Part shown: positions 16,515-25,512 of the stretch, in pieces
Position numbering within the stretch: the stretch's first letter is position 1
Layout of the letters: every line of letters begins with the position of its first letter
NCBI RefSeq assembly: GCF_001280595.1
Contig: NZ_LITU01000083.1
Span: 323,473 to 387,472 of the forward strand
DNA length: 64,000 nt
From: Paenibacillus xylanivorans
Lineage (GTDB): Bacteria > Bacillota > Bacilli > Paenibacillales > Paenibacillaceae
Reading direction: 5' to 3'
Notes under the pieces: model-generated
What the model was told of the DNA's origin: nothing
The model's database searches: none
Seen by the model: only the letters and a program-made list of their open reading frames with translations
Translations under genes and position numbers: made by a program

Positions 16515-18182
16515 ATGGACGTACGATCGGACAACGACGGGCATGACTCCAGCGAAGCAAAATCCGAAGAGATGATGCATAAATCTCCTTATGAGATTCA
16601 GGAGGAAGAAGCAAAGAAGGCCTTCGAAAAGAAGAAGCAAAATGAAATGTCTGACAGTATTGAGGAATCGGTTGAATATTGGCAGGAAAACGACGATATT
16701 TCCCCTCGTATGAGTGATAACAAATATACGCTTCAGCAAGTGTTGGGACTTGGGGAATCCTTTGATGTGAATATGAGGGAAATGGTCTTGGGTGGTAAAC
16801 ACGTTGGATTGTTGCTGCTGACTGGATTTGCGAAGGATGAGATTCTGCTTGAAGTGTTAAAAAGGTTAACCTATCTTACACCGGAGCAAGTGTCAGGGCA
16901 TGCGCTAAAGTCGTATTTCGAATGTTACATTCCTCATATCCAAGTTGAGCGAGTGGAGAAAATGAGCGCGGTCATCAACAAGGTCCTTACAGGCATGAGT
17001 GCCATGTTTGTCGAAGGGGATCGTTCCGTTATTATTATGGATACCCGTAGCTATCCGGTACGCTCACCAGAGGAACCTTCACTGGAAAGAGTGGTGCGTG
17101 GTTCAAGAGACGGGTTCACGGAGACACTTCTGACCAACGTGGCGTTAGTGCGTCGAAGAATACGGGACCCTGGATTAAAATTTGAAATTATGCAGGTTGG
17201 TCGGAGATCTCAAACGGATGTCTGTGTTGTATATATTGACGATATCGTGGACAAGGTTCAGGTGGATTCCGTTCGTGAAAAAATCAAACGGGTGAATATC
17301 GACGGTATCCCTGCTGCCGACAAGCAGCTTGAAGAAGCGATTATTAACAAGGGATGGCACCCGTATCCGTTGGTCCGTTATTCGGAACGACCGGATGTGA
17401 CAGCTTCTCATCTCATGGACGGACGGGTTGTTATTTTTGTAGATACATCACCCAGTGTGATGATTCTACCCACGACCTTTTTTGACCTGTGTGAGCATGC
17501 GGAAGAGAACAGACAGACGGCGTTTATGGGAACCTATCTGCGCTGGGTACGATTTGGAGGTATTTTGATTTCGCTTTTTCTGTTGCCATTATGGTTGTTG
17601 ATGGTTATTGACCCGGCCATTAAGCCAGCAGGAATGGAGTTCATCGGTCCGCACGAGAATGCACAACTGCCGCTGATTTTGCAGTTCCTGCTTATTGAAT
17701 TCGGGGTGGATTTATTAAGGATGGCAGCTGTTCATACCCCTACGCCACTCGCTTCGGCCATGGGTTTGATTGCGGCCATTTTGGTCGGGGATATCGCCGT
17801 GAAAACAGGCTATTTTGTAAATGAAGTTGTACTGTACATGGCTATCGCCGCGATCGGCATGTTTGCAACCCCCAGTTATGAGCTTGGTTTGGCAAACCGG
17901 TTGGTTAGGTTGTTTTTGTTGGTGGCTGTGGCGATGTTCAAGGTTCCTGGATTCGTTGTCGGGACGACGTTCATTATCATAGCCCTCACCTTGCATCGCT
18001 CGTACAACTCTTCGTATCTCTGGCCGTTCATACCGTTTAATGCAAAGGCTTTGGGTAACTTTTTGTTCCGTTTACCTCTGTTGGAGAATAAAAAACGTCC
18101 TTCAATAAACAAAACGCGCGACAATACCAAAATGGACAATGATCCGGACGGGGAACTGCAAAAAAGTAAAAAACACAAATGA
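16515..18182 (+). CDS. spoVAF: Stage V sporulation protein AF (GerA-family membrane protein)
   Basis: The 555-residue protein is related to the A subunit of germinant receptors. It has a long acidic N-terminus, a soluble GerA-like domain (MVLGGKHVGLLLLTGFAKDE, VVRGSRDGFTETLLTNVALV, RRRIRDPGLKF) and a C-terminal region of about five helices (RFGGILISLFLLPLWLLMV, ASAMGLIAAILVGDIAV). In B. subtilis SpoVAF assembles with FigP into a channel-like accessory that boosts germination. AAGGAGGATGGGAA precedes the ATG. It is directly behind spoVAB, so spoVAC-AD-AE are missing from this operon. Confidence 0.9.
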   Translation: MDVRSDNDGHDSSEAKSEEMMHKSPYEIQEEEAKKAFEKKKQNEMSDSIEESVEYWQENDDISPRMSDNKYTLQQVLGLGESFDVNMREMVLGGKHVGLLLLTGFAKDEILLEVLKRLTYLTPEQVSGHALKSYFECYIPHIQVERVEKMSAVINKVLTGMSAMFVEGDRSVIIMDTRSYPVRSPEEPSLERVVRGSRDGFTETLLTNVALVRRRIRDPGLKFEIMQVGRRSQTDVCVVYIDDIVDKVQVDSVREKIKRVNIDGIPAADKQLEEAIINKGWHPYPLVRYSERPDVTASHLMDGRVVIFVDTSPSVMILPTTFFDLCEHAEENRQTAFMGTYLRWVRFGGILISLFLLPLWLLMVIDPAIKPAGMEFIGPHENAQLPLILQFLLIEFGVDLLRMAAVHTPTPLASAMGLIAAILVGDIAVKTGYFVNEVVLYMAIAAIGMFATPSYELGLANRLVRLFLLVAVAMFKVPGFVVGTTFIIIALTLHRSYNSSYLWPFIPFNAKALGNFLFRLPLLENKKRPSINKTRDNTKMDNDPDGELQKSKKHK

Positions 18183-18217
18183 TCTTCCGAAAAATCCATT
18201 CTTCTCATTTTCTAATT

Positions 18218-18263
18218 TGATATACTGGTGTAAAATCATTGGAATAACAGCTGTTCCAGTATA
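18218..18263 (+). promoter_or_regulatory. Probable lysA promoter with overlapping inverted repeats
   Basis: TGATATACT (18218-18226) is an extended -10 element (TGnTATACT); no good -35 is seen. TATACTGG (18221-18228) is repeated inverted as CCAGTATA (18256-18263), and a perfect palindrome AACAGCTGTT (18246-18255) lies between. The arrangement could be an operator over the transcription start or an mRNA hairpin. lysA begins 23 bases downstream. Confidence 0.4.
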
Positions 18264-18286
18264 TAAAAAAGTGAGGAATGCAGATT

Positions 18287-19618
18287 ATGTATTTACATGG
18301 TACAAGTAAAATAAATGCACAGGGACATCTGGAAATTGGCGGAGTCGACGCAACTGTCCTGAAAGAACAATTTGGAACTCCCCTGTATGTTGTGGACGAG
18401 CAATTGGTTCGTGAGCGCTGCAGAGAGTACATGGACGCGTTCCGTGCTTCAGGCCTGGGTTTCCAGGTTGCTTATGCAAGTAAAGCATTCTGCGTAATGG
18501 CCATGTGTGCCCTTGCTGCGGAAGAAGGACTTTCTCTGGATGTTGTATCCGATGGTGAATTGTTCACAGCATTGCAAGCTGGTTTCCCGGCAGAGCGGAT
18601 TCACTTCCACGGCAACAACAAAACATTGGAAGAGATCGAAATGGCGCTTGATGCAGAGATTGGCTGCTTCGTTGTGGATAACTTCAATGAACTGCACTTG
18701 CTGCAAGCTGTAGCCGCAGATAAAAATCGCAAGGTGAACATCTTGCTGCGTGTGACACCTGGTGTTGAAGCGCATACGCATGAATATATCTCGACAGGAC
18801 AAACGGATTCCAAATTTGGATTCGATATCGGAAACGGAACGGCATTTGAAGCCATTGAATTGGCATCCAAGCAGTCTAATCTGGTATTGCTCGGTGTACA
18901 TTCACACATCGGATCACAAATTTTCGAAGTTGAAGGTTTCCAAATGGCAGTTCAACGCGTTGCTGAATTTGCAGCAGCTGTGTATGAGCGTCTTAACGTT
19001 GCTTTCAAAGTGGTTAACCTGGGCGGTGGCTTCGGTATCCGTTATATCAATGGAGATACGCCACTTGAAGTTTCACAGTACGTGAAAGCCATCACGGATG
19101 CAGTGAAAAATCATTTTGCCCAAATCGGTTATGCTGTGCCTGAGATCTGGGTTGAACCAGGCCGTAGTATCGTGGGTGAAGCTGGAACAACACTCTACAC
19201 CGTTGGAACAAGCAAAGATATTCCAGGGGTTCGTAAATACGTGGCTGTTGATGGTGGAATGACAGACAATCCACGTCCAGCGCTGTATGAGTCCAAATAT
19301 GAAGCTGTATTGGCTAATCGTGCAAATGAAGCTGCCCAAGAAACAGTATCTGTTGCTGGTAAATGTTGTGAGAGCGGCGATATGTTGATTTGGGATCTGG
19401 ACCTGCCTAAAGTGCAAAGCGGCGATTTGCTCGCGGTAGCTTGCACAGGCGCGTACAACTACTCCATGGCAAGCAACTATAACCGGATTCGTCGTCCGGC
19501 AGTAGTGTTTGTCAAAGATGGCCAAGGGGATGTTGTCGTACGCCGTGAGACGTATCAGGACATCATTCAGAATGATCTGGTACCTGAGCGCATCGCAAAA
19601 CAGCCAGTTACCCGTTAA
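18287..19618 (+). CDS. lysA: Diaminopimelate decarboxylase
   Basis: LysA is the PLP enzyme that converts meso-diaminopimelate to L-lysine, the last step of lysine synthesis. The 443-residue protein has the alanine-racemase-like barrel with the PLP lysine in VAYASKAFC, the phosphate-binding GGGFGIRY, ILLRVTPGVEAHTHEY, EPGRSIVGEAG, and the C-terminal active-site segment KCCESGDML with GAYNYSMASNYN. ATG 18287 is chosen because GTGAGG lies 10 bases upstream; the ATG at 18278 would be only 1 base from it. It is last in the spoVA cluster as in B. subtilis, but has its own probable promoter. Confidence 0.95.
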   Translation: MYLHGTSKINAQGHLEIGGVDATVLKEQFGTPLYVVDEQLVRERCREYMDAFRASGLGFQVAYASKAFCVMAMCALAAEEGLSLDVVSDGELFTALQAGFPAERIHFHGNNKTLEEIEMALDAEIGCFVVDNFNELHLLQAVAADKNRKVNILLRVTPGVEAHTHEYISTGQTDSKFGFDIGNGTAFEAIELASKQSNLVLLGVHSHIGSQIFEVEGFQMAVQRVAEFAAAVYERLNVAFKVVNLGGGFGIRYINGDTPLEVSQYVKAITDAVKNHFAQIGYAVPEIWVEPGRSIVGEAGTTLYTVGTSKDIPGVRKYVAVDGGMTDNPRPALYESKYEAVLANRANEAAQETVSVAGKCCESGDMLIWDLDLPKVQSGDLLAVACTGAYNYSMASNYNRIRRPAVVFVKDGQGDVVVRRETYQDIIQNDLVPERIAKQPVTR

Positions 19619-19647
19619 TTTAAGTTTAAATAGCGGAGTTTTATATG

Positions 19648-19687
19648 AAGAAGACAAAAAAAGAACACTCCTTTTTTGTCTTCTTTT
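19648..19687 (+). terminator. Rho-independent terminator after lysA
   Basis: A 14-bp perfect stem, AAGAAGACAAAAAA (19648-19661) with its complement ending at 19685, is followed by TT. The A-rich and T-rich flanks make it effective in both directions. Confidence 0.85.
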
Positions 19688-19841
19688 GCATCTCTAGGGC
19701 TGGATTTCGAAAAAAACTTGCTGATTATTTTGCGATCAATCCAATTTCGGTGTACACTAAGAAAAGTGCTATAAAGCTTGGCCCAGGGTCATGCGTTCTG
19801 GCACCATTAACGATGGTCAATACGAAAGGAGTCATTTACAT

Positions 19842-20273
19842 ATGGCGAAACAAGCGAAAATCAAAATGGCAAACGGTGGAGAAGTTCTGATCGATCTGTT
19901 TGATCAAGAAGCTCCAAACACAGTAGCGAACTTTGAGAAACTGGCTAACTCCGGTTTCTACAACGGTCTTACATTTCACCGCGTTATTCCGGGCTTTGTA
20001 GCTCAAGGCGGATGCCCTAACGGTAGCGGTGCAGGTGGCCCAGGTTACACAATCAACTGTGAAATCAACCCGAACAAACATGAGCGCGGAACGTTGGCTA
20101 TGGCTCATGCAGGCCGTAACACAGGCGGAAGCCAGTTCTACATCTGCTACCAACCGCAACCACATTTGGATGGACAACATACCGTATTTGGCAAAGTGAC
20201 CAAAGGTATGGAATTCGTGGATGCTCTTGAAGGTAAAGACAAAATGGAAACCGTTGAAGTTGTAGAAGCTTAA
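19842..20273 (+). CDS. ppiB: Peptidyl-prolyl cis-trans isomerase, cyclophilin type
   Basis: This 143-residue cytosolic cyclophilin catalyses proline isomerisation in protein folding. The active-site motifs are FHRVIPGFVAQGGCPNGSG, LAMAHAGRNTGGSQFYIC and HLDGQHTVFGKV. The short length and lack of a signal peptide match B. subtilis PpiB. AAAGGAGTCATTTACAT precedes ATG 19842. It is monocistronic, with terminators on both sides. Confidence 0.93.
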   Translation: MAKQAKIKMANGGEVLIDLFDQEAPNTVANFEKLANSGFYNGLTFHRVIPGFVAQGGCPNGSGAGGPGYTINCEINPNKHERGTLAMAHAGRNTGGSQFYICYQPQPHLDGQHTVFGKVTKGMEFVDALEGKDKMETVEVVEA

Positions 20274-20290
20274 TTGGTATTCCTGTATGC

Positions 20291-20323
20291 AAACCGTTTC
20301 GCAATATGCGAGACGGTTTTTTT
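20291..20323 (+). terminator. Rho-independent terminator after ppiB
   Basis: AAACCGT (20291-20297) pairs with ACGGTTT (20313-20319), with an inner TCGC/GCGA extension and a run of T behind it. Confidence 0.87.
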
Positions 20324-20377
20324 GTTACACTAAAGCTTATTAAAAGTTAGTATGTGACAAAAAGGAACAAAAAACAA

Positions 20378-20406
20378 TTGATTTTTTGGCGTTAAAGTGC
20401 TAACAT
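20378..20406 (+). promoter_or_regulatory. Probable sigma-A promoter of the riboflavin operon
   Basis: TTGATT (20378-20383), a 17-base spacer and TAACAT (20401-20406) lie about 20 bases before the riboswitch aptamer. Both boxes match consensus at four of six positions. Confidence 0.55.
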
Positions 20407-20425
20407 CCAATTAATAACGCAACGA

Positions 20426-20586
20426 ATCCTTCAGGGCAGGGTGTAATTCCCTACCGGCGGTGATGCAGTATGTGAGGATATCTATCCAGCATTAATGCAA
20501 AGTCCGTGACCCGTCTGCCTGTGGCAGATGGCTGATCTGGTGTAATTCCAGAACCGACAGTATAGTCTGGATGGGAGAAGGAGAGG
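20426..20586 (+). promoter_or_regulatory. FMN riboswitch (RFN element) controlling the riboflavin operon
   Basis: The conserved aptamer pieces occur in order: ATCCTTCAGGGCAGGGTG, ACCGGCGGTGATGCAG, AAGTCCGTGACCCG, CTGGTGTAATTCCAGAACCG, ACAGTATAGTCTGGATGGG and AGAAGGAGAGGG. FMN binding favours the terminator at 20836-20871 and so shuts off ribD-ribE-ribBA-ribH. The aptamer and terminator are separated by about 250 bases, longer than the common arrangement. That interval contains no convincing gene. Confidence 0.95.
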
Positions 20587-20835
20587 GTGCTGTCCTTAGG
20601 GGCGGCATTCCGCAGTAGTGTTGCTGTACAGTTTTTGACGAATTCATTTACTGTGCAGGGAGAAATCCGGTTAATTCCGGCTATCTTCATACATATGCCA
20701 CATCATAGAAGCTCTTTACCTGTAATTGAAGTTCATTAAGGTATGTGTTTGCTTTCACTTGCCTGAAATGAAGTTTTGGGCGATGTGTTGTTGGCACTGT
20801 ATCAATAGTACTGCTGGTGACACATGTCTCTCATC

Positions 20836-20871
20836 ATCCCCATCGAACGGTTTGTTCGACGGGGATTTTTT
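20836..20871 (+). terminator. Riboswitch-controlled terminator in the rib leader
   Basis: ATCCCC-A-TCGAAC (20836-20848) pairs with GTTCGA-C-GGGGAT (20854-20866) with one internal mismatch, then a T-run (20866-20871). It lies 73 bases before ribD, where the terminator of a transcriptional FMN riboswitch is expected. Confidence 0.88.
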
Positions 20872-20944
20872 ATTGGATATGGAACATGCCTCTCTGTTGG
20901 AAGGGAGGTCTATAACTGAGATTTTAACCGTGGGGTGAACGGAC

Positions 20945-22048
20945 TTGGAAATGATTAATGATGAATTTTATATGGCGCTGGCACTGGATATGGCAGAACG
21001 GGCACAAGGACAGACCGGAGTCAATCCGGTAGTAGGTTGTGTCGTTGTAAAAGAAGGACGTATCGTGGGCCTTGGAAGTCATCTCAAACGGGGGACGGGT
21101 CATGCGGAGGTTCATGCGCTGAACATGGCGGGCAGTGATGCAGAAGGCAGTACAGTGTACGTTACACTCGAACCTTGTAGCCATTATGGCAAGACTCCAC
21201 CATGCAGTGAACGCCTCATTCATGAAAAAGTGAAACGTGTCGTCGTATGCTGCGAAGATCCAAATCCGCAAGTATCCGGCAGAGGTATAAGCATGCTTCG
21301 TCAACAAGGGATTGAGGTCGAAGTTGGTGTACTACGTGAGCGCGGCAGACGGATGAATGAGAAATTCATTAAATACATCACAACAGGTCTCCCCTTTGTG
21401 ACTTTAAAGACGGCCTCTACACTGGATGGCAAAATTGCAACTCGTAGCGGGGACAGCAAATGGATCTCCAACGAGTCGGCTCGGGAGATCGTGCATGCCC
21501 TTCGTCATCGACATCAGGGCATTATGGTTGGTGTAGAAACCGTGATTGCAGACAATCCGGAGCTCACGACAAGATTGCAAGTGGAAGGCATCAGCCCGGT
21601 GCGAATCGTGGTGGATTCCAAGCTTCGTCTGCCTGTAGGCTCCAAAATGGTTAAGGATGGACTTGTACCCACATGGGTGCTTACAACGGATGAGGCGAGT
21701 TCTGAAGCGGCTGAGCGGCTGGAAGCCTACGGTGTGGAGATTATACGCTGTGGTCCTGGGCCACGTGTAGATCTGCTGAGTGCACTCAGCAAGCTTGGTG
21801 AGCGTGAGATCGGTTCGATTCTGCTTGAAGGCGGGGGCACATTAAATGGGTCCATGCTGGAAGCACGATTGGTAGATCGACTGCTTATGTTTATTGCTCC
21901 GAAAATTGTCGGAGGATACGATACACCAGGCAGTTTCCGCTTCGAAGGTGTGGAGCGCATGAGCCAGGCGATTCAATTACATCAGCTGGAAATTGAGCAA
22001 GTTGGAGATAATATCAGCATTGGCGGAATTCCGGTTTGGCCTGAATAA
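20945..22048 (+). CDS. ribD: Bifunctional pyrimidine deaminase / reductase RibD
   Basis: RibD performs the second and third steps of riboflavin synthesis from GTP. The 367-residue protein has an N-terminal CDA-like zinc deaminase domain (GHAEVHAL, TLEPCSHYGKTPPCSE supply His and two Cys) and a C-terminal DHFR-like NADPH reductase domain (TLKTASTLDGKIAT, WISNESARE, SILLEGGGTLNG). A TTG start at 20945 has GGGGTGAACGGAC at normal spacing; the ATG at 20951 is the alternative. It is first in the riboswitch-controlled operon. Confidence 0.93.
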   Translation: MEMINDEFYMALALDMAERAQGQTGVNPVVGCVVVKEGRIVGLGSHLKRGTGHAEVHALNMAGSDAEGSTVYVTLEPCSHYGKTPPCSERLIHEKVKRVVVCCEDPNPQVSGRGISMLRQQGIEVEVGVLRERGRRMNEKFIKYITTGLPFVTLKTASTLDGKIATRSGDSKWISNESAREIVHALRHRHQGIMVGVETVIADNPELTTRLQVEGISPVRIVVDSKLRLPVGSKMVKDGLVPTWVLTTDEASSEAAERLEAYGVEIIRCGPGPRVDLLSALSKLGEREIGSILLEGGGTLNGSMLEARLVDRLLMFIAPKIVGGYDTPGSFRFEGVERMSQAIQLHQLEIEQVGDNISIGGIPVWPE

Positions 22049-22088
22049 ATGAGTTTACGATAACGAAATAAATAAAGGAGGCGGTAGC

Positions 22089-22757
22089 ATGTTTACCGGT
22101 TTGGTGGAAGAAGTCGGTCAGATCCGGCGCATAGGTCGGAAAGGCGAGGCGATGGTCCTGAACATCGGAGCTTCCGCCATCATGAACGACTTGAAGATTG
22201 GCGATAGTGTAGCTGTAAACGGGGTATGCTTAACTGCGACAACCCTGGAGGGCGGCGGTTTTACTGCCGATGTGATGCCCGAGACTTATCGACATACCAA
22301 TCTCAGTCAATTGCAATCCGGCAGCAAAGTCAATCTAGAGAGAGCCATGCTCTCAGGTGGCCGTTTTGGCGGGCATATCGTTCAGGGCCATGTTGATGGT
22401 ACTGGAGTCATCGGTAACATTACACGTGATCAGAATGCAATTGTTTTCGAGATCAAACCTGATGATACGCAGTTGTTTAAATATCTGATACCCAAAGGGT
22501 CTGTAACTCTGGACGGAATCAGTCTAACGGTTGTGCATACTTCACAGGCTGCATTCACTGTATCCATTATTCCACATACCATTGGTGAGACCGTATTAAA
22601 TGTCAAAAAGACGGGTGATACCATCAATATTGAGTGTGATATTTTGGGTAAATATGTGGATCATCTGCTCCACTATGGTAAGGGACATCAGGAGAATGAT
22701 CTAGGTAAGCCGCGAAGTATCAGTGAGGATTTTCTCGCGAATCACGGATTTGCTTAA
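22089..22757 (+). CDS. ribE: Riboflavin synthase (alpha chain)
   Basis: This enzyme dismutates two 6,7-dimethyl-8-ribityllumazine molecules to riboflavin. The 222-residue protein starts with the signature MFTGLVEEVG and contains two similar beta-barrel halves (SVAVNGVCLTATTL and SVTLDGISLTVV), with GGHIVQGHVDG between them. AAAGGAGGCGGTAGC precedes the ATG. It lies in the rib operon between ribD and ribBA. Confidence 0.95.
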   Translation: MFTGLVEEVGQIRRIGRKGEAMVLNIGASAIMNDLKIGDSVAVNGVCLTATTLEGGGFTADVMPETYRHTNLSQLQSGSKVNLERAMLSGGRFGGHIVQGHVDGTGVIGNITRDQNAIVFEIKPDDTQLFKYLIPKGSVTLDGISLTVVHTSQAAFTVSIIPHTIGETVLNVKKTGDTINIECDILGKYVDHLLHYGKGHQENDLGKPRSISEDFLANHGFA

Positions 22758-22813
22758 CTAATCAGTTAAATACCAAATACAAATATATTGAAATGGAAAC
22801 TGGAGGGGGACCT

Positions 22814-24052
22814 ATGTCAGAGCAATCCATTCTGAATTCTATAGAGGAAGCTATCTACGATCTCATGCGGGGAAAACCCGTCATTGTGGTGGATGATGAG
22901 GATCGGGAGAATGAAGGCGACTTTATCGCTTTGGCCGAAAAGGCTACACCTGAGGTGATTAATTTCATGATTACCGAAGGCAGAGGTCTGGTTTGTGTTC
23001 CCATTACGCAGCAACGTGCCGACGAACTCAACCTGAAACCCATGGTTCAGCAAAATACAGACTTTCATGGGACGGCTTTTACCGTCTCTGTAGATCATAA
23101 AGATACCACAACGGGCATCTCGGCTCATGAACGCTCCATTACCGTGAAAGGTCTGATTGATCCCGAAGCGAAAAGTGGAGATTTCCGTAAGCCGGGCCAC
23201 ATGTTCCCACTTATCGCCAAAGATGGTGGTGTGCTACGGCGCGCGGGACATACGGAAGCGGCTGTAGATCTCGCCATTATGTGTGATTCCTATCCGGCAG
23301 GTGTAATCTGTGAAGTGATCAAGGAAGATGGCACGATGGCCAGACTTCCAGATCTTCAGGAGATCGCTCGCAAGCATGATCTGAAGTTGATCAGCATTCA
23401 GGACATGATTCGTTATCGGAATGAAAAGGAGAAGCTGGTTCAACGCGAAGTGGCTGTACGCATGCCTACGGACTTCGGTGAATTCCAGGCGGTAGCTTAT
23501 ACAAATGCGGTGGACAATAAAGAGCATATCGCTTTGGTTAAAGGCGAAATTGACGGTTCCAAGCCTGTTCTGGTCCGCGTGCACTCGGAATGTCTCACAG
23601 GAGATGTGTTCCATTCTCATCGCTGTGACTGCGGTCCACAATTCGATGCAGCATTGAAACAGATTCATGACGAAGGCAATGGCGTCCTGCTTTATATGAG
23701 ACAGGAAGGCCGCGGTATTGGACTGATCAACAAGCTCAAAGCCTACAAACTGCAAGAGGAAGGTCTGGACACCGTGGATGCCAATCTGAAGCTTGGATTT
23801 GCCGCCGATCTTCGTGATTATGGAATTGGTGCCCAAATTCTCAAGGATCTTGGCGTTCGTCAAATCCGGTTGTTAACCAACAATCCACGCAAAATTAAAG
23901 GACTTGAAGGTTACGGGCTTGAAGTGGTGGAACGAGTTTCGATTCAGATGGAAGAGAACGAAGAGAATACAGTCTACTTGCACACGAAGCAGGCGAAGCT
24001 TGGTCATATGTTGAAGTTCGACGATATCGAGCAGAATGAAGAAAAAAACTGA
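22814..24052 (+). CDS. ribBA: Bifunctional DHBP synthase / GTP cyclohydrolase II
   Basis: The fusion supplies both precursors of riboflavin. The N-terminal half (about 1-205) makes 3,4-dihydroxy-2-butanone 4-phosphate from ribulose-5-phosphate (VVDDEDRENEGDFI, HTEAAVDLA). The C-terminal half opens GTP (VRVHSECLTGDVFHSHRCDC zinc site, MRQEGRGIGL, NLKLGFAADLRDYG, LLTNNPRKI). ATG 22814 with TGGAGGGGGACCT upstream gives 412 residues, the usual length. Confidence 0.95.
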   Translation: MSEQSILNSIEEAIYDLMRGKPVIVVDDEDRENEGDFIALAEKATPEVINFMITEGRGLVCVPITQQRADELNLKPMVQQNTDFHGTAFTVSVDHKDTTTGISAHERSITVKGLIDPEAKSGDFRKPGHMFPLIAKDGGVLRRAGHTEAAVDLAIMCDSYPAGVICEVIKEDGTMARLPDLQEIARKHDLKLISIQDMIRYRNEKEKLVQREVAVRMPTDFGEFQAVAYTNAVDNKEHIALVKGEIDGSKPVLVRVHSECLTGDVFHSHRCDCGPQFDAALKQIHDEGNGVLLYMRQEGRGIGLINKLKAYKLQEEGLDTVDANLKLGFAADLRDYGIGAQILKDLGVRQIRLLTNNPRKIKGLEGYGLEVVERVSIQMEENEENTVYLHTKQAKLGHMLKFDDIEQNEEKN

Positions 24053-24141
24053 GTAGCTTTTCTGACGGTAAAAAAGAGTTGAAATATTTTGCCGAAGATT
24101 AGCTGTGTAGATCATATAATACAATTAGGGAGATGACTTGA

Positions 24142-24609
24142 ATGCCACACTTTTTTGAAGGACATTTGGTATCGGAAGGATTAAAATATGGAGTGGTCGT
24201 AGGACGTTTTAACGAGTTCATTACAAGTAAATTGCTTAGCGGAGCACTGGATGCGTTCAAACGTCATGGTGTTCAAGATGATGAAGTAGATGTAGCCTGG
24301 GTTCCAGGTGCCTTCGAAATTCCGTTGATTGCACAGAAAATGGCCGAAAGTGGCAAATACGATGCTGTCATTACGTTGGGGACGGTTATCCGTGGTTCAA
24401 CTACACATTATGATTATGTGTGCAATGAGATGGCTAAGGGTGTAGCCGCAATCAACCTGAAAACAGGCGTGCCAACAATCTTTGGCCTGGTTACGACAGA
24501 GAATATTGAACAGGCCATTGAGCGTGCCGGAACAAAGGCAGGAAACAAAGGCTGGGATGCAGCTACTGCCGCAATTGAAATGGCGAACTTGACGAAACAG
24601 CTAAAATAG
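24142..24609 (+). CDS. ribH: 6,7-dimethyl-8-ribityllumazine synthase
   Basis: Lumazine synthase joins the two precursors to make the riboflavin synthase substrate and forms icosahedral shells in Bacillus relatives. The 155-residue protein has the signatures VVGRFNEFIT, VPGAFEIPLIAQKMA, LGTVIRGSTTHYDYV and FGLVTTENIEQAIERAG. It is the last gene of the operon and is followed by a terminator-like structure. Confidence 0.95.
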   Translation: MPHFFEGHLVSEGLKYGVVVGRFNEFITSKLLSGALDAFKRHGVQDDEVDVAWVPGAFEIPLIAQKMAESGKYDAVITLGTVIRGSTTHYDYVCNEMAKGVAAINLKTGVPTIFGLVTTENIEQAIERAGTKAGNKGWDAATAAIEMANLTKQLK

Positions 24610-24627
24610 TGCTTATTTAATATAGTG

Positions 24628-24685
24628 CCCTGCTCTGCGCAGACGAAAACGGGAGACCGGATTCGGCGGCTTAGCGGGGGTTTTT
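24628..24685 (+). terminator. Probable terminator of the rib operon
   Basis: CCCTGCT (24628-24634) can pair with AGCGGGG (24673-24679, one G-T pair) around an internally folded GC-rich loop, followed by TTTTT. It ends 27 bases before scpA. Confidence 0.5.
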
Positions 24686-24711
24686 ATTTTTCTGGCGGGA
24701 GGATTCGTCTA

Positions 24712-25512
24712 GTGACGGTAGTTACATACAAACTGGAGACTTTTGAAGGGCCTTTGGATCTGCTGCTTCATCTGATCGATAAGGCAGAGATTCATATCCA
24801 GGATATTCCCATCAGCGATATTACCGATCAATATATGGCGTATCTGCATTCGATGCAGGAGCTGGAGCTGGATATTACGAGTGAATTTCTGGTAATGGCG
24901 GCAACACTTCTGTCGATCAAGAGCAAACTATTACTGCCCAAACCACCGGTAATCGAGGACTTTGAGGATTATGCATATATGGAAGATGAAGATTATGATC
25001 CACGTGCAGAACTGATTGCACGTCTGATTGAATATCGCAAATACAAGGGAATTGCGCGTCACTTGCACGAACGGGAGTGGGAACGCAGCCTTATTTTCTC
25101 CAAAGAGCCCGAGGATTTGCGGCCGTATATGCCTGTAGAAGCACAATCGAATCCGGTTGAGGGTTTGCATACCTCGGACCTGATTGCTGCCTTCCAGAAG
25201 GCGCTGCGCAAGGCGGAGAAGCGGACAACCGTAACTCGGATCCAGCGGGATGAAATCTCGGTTAAGGATCGCATTCGTGATGTCATCGGCGCGTTGGAAA
25301 GTATGGGCCCGGGAGGCAGGCTGCTATTCTCCAAGCTGCTGGATAACCAAATTTATCGGCATGAGATTGTCGTGACTTTTTTGGCGGTGCTGGAGCTGAT
25401 GAAGATGAAGCAGATTGTCTGTTATCAGGAGCGGATGTTTGAGGATATCGTTATGGAGTGGAGAGGGGAAACAAAGAATCATGGATTTTCCGAAACTGAA
25501 ATCGATTATTGA
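24712..25512 (+). CDS. scpA: Segregation and condensation protein A
   Basis: ScpA is the kleisin of the SMC-ScpAB condensin that organises newly replicated origins. The 266-residue protein starts at GTG 24712 behind GGGAGGATTCGTCTA and shows TYKLETFEGPLDLLLHLIDK, the N-terminal helices that bind SMC, an acidic middle (ENFEDYAYMEDEDYD region) and a C-terminal winged helix (LFSKLLDNQIYRHEIVVTFL) for the other SMC head. Extending upstream would run through the rib terminator and is rejected. scpB overlaps its end. Confidence 0.93.
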   Translation: MTVVTYKLETFEGPLDLLLHLIDKAEIHIQDIPISDITDQYMAYLHSMQELELDITSEFLVMAATLLSIKSKLLLPKPPVIEDFEDYAYMEDEDYDPRAELIARLIEYRKYKGIARHLHEREWERSLIFSKEPEDLRPYMPVEAQSNPVEGLHTSDLIAAFQKALRKAEKRTTVTRIQRDEISVKDRIRDVIGALESMGPGGRLLFSKLLDNQIYRHEIVVTFLAVLELMKMKQIVCYQERMFEDIVMEWRGETKNHGFSETEIDY

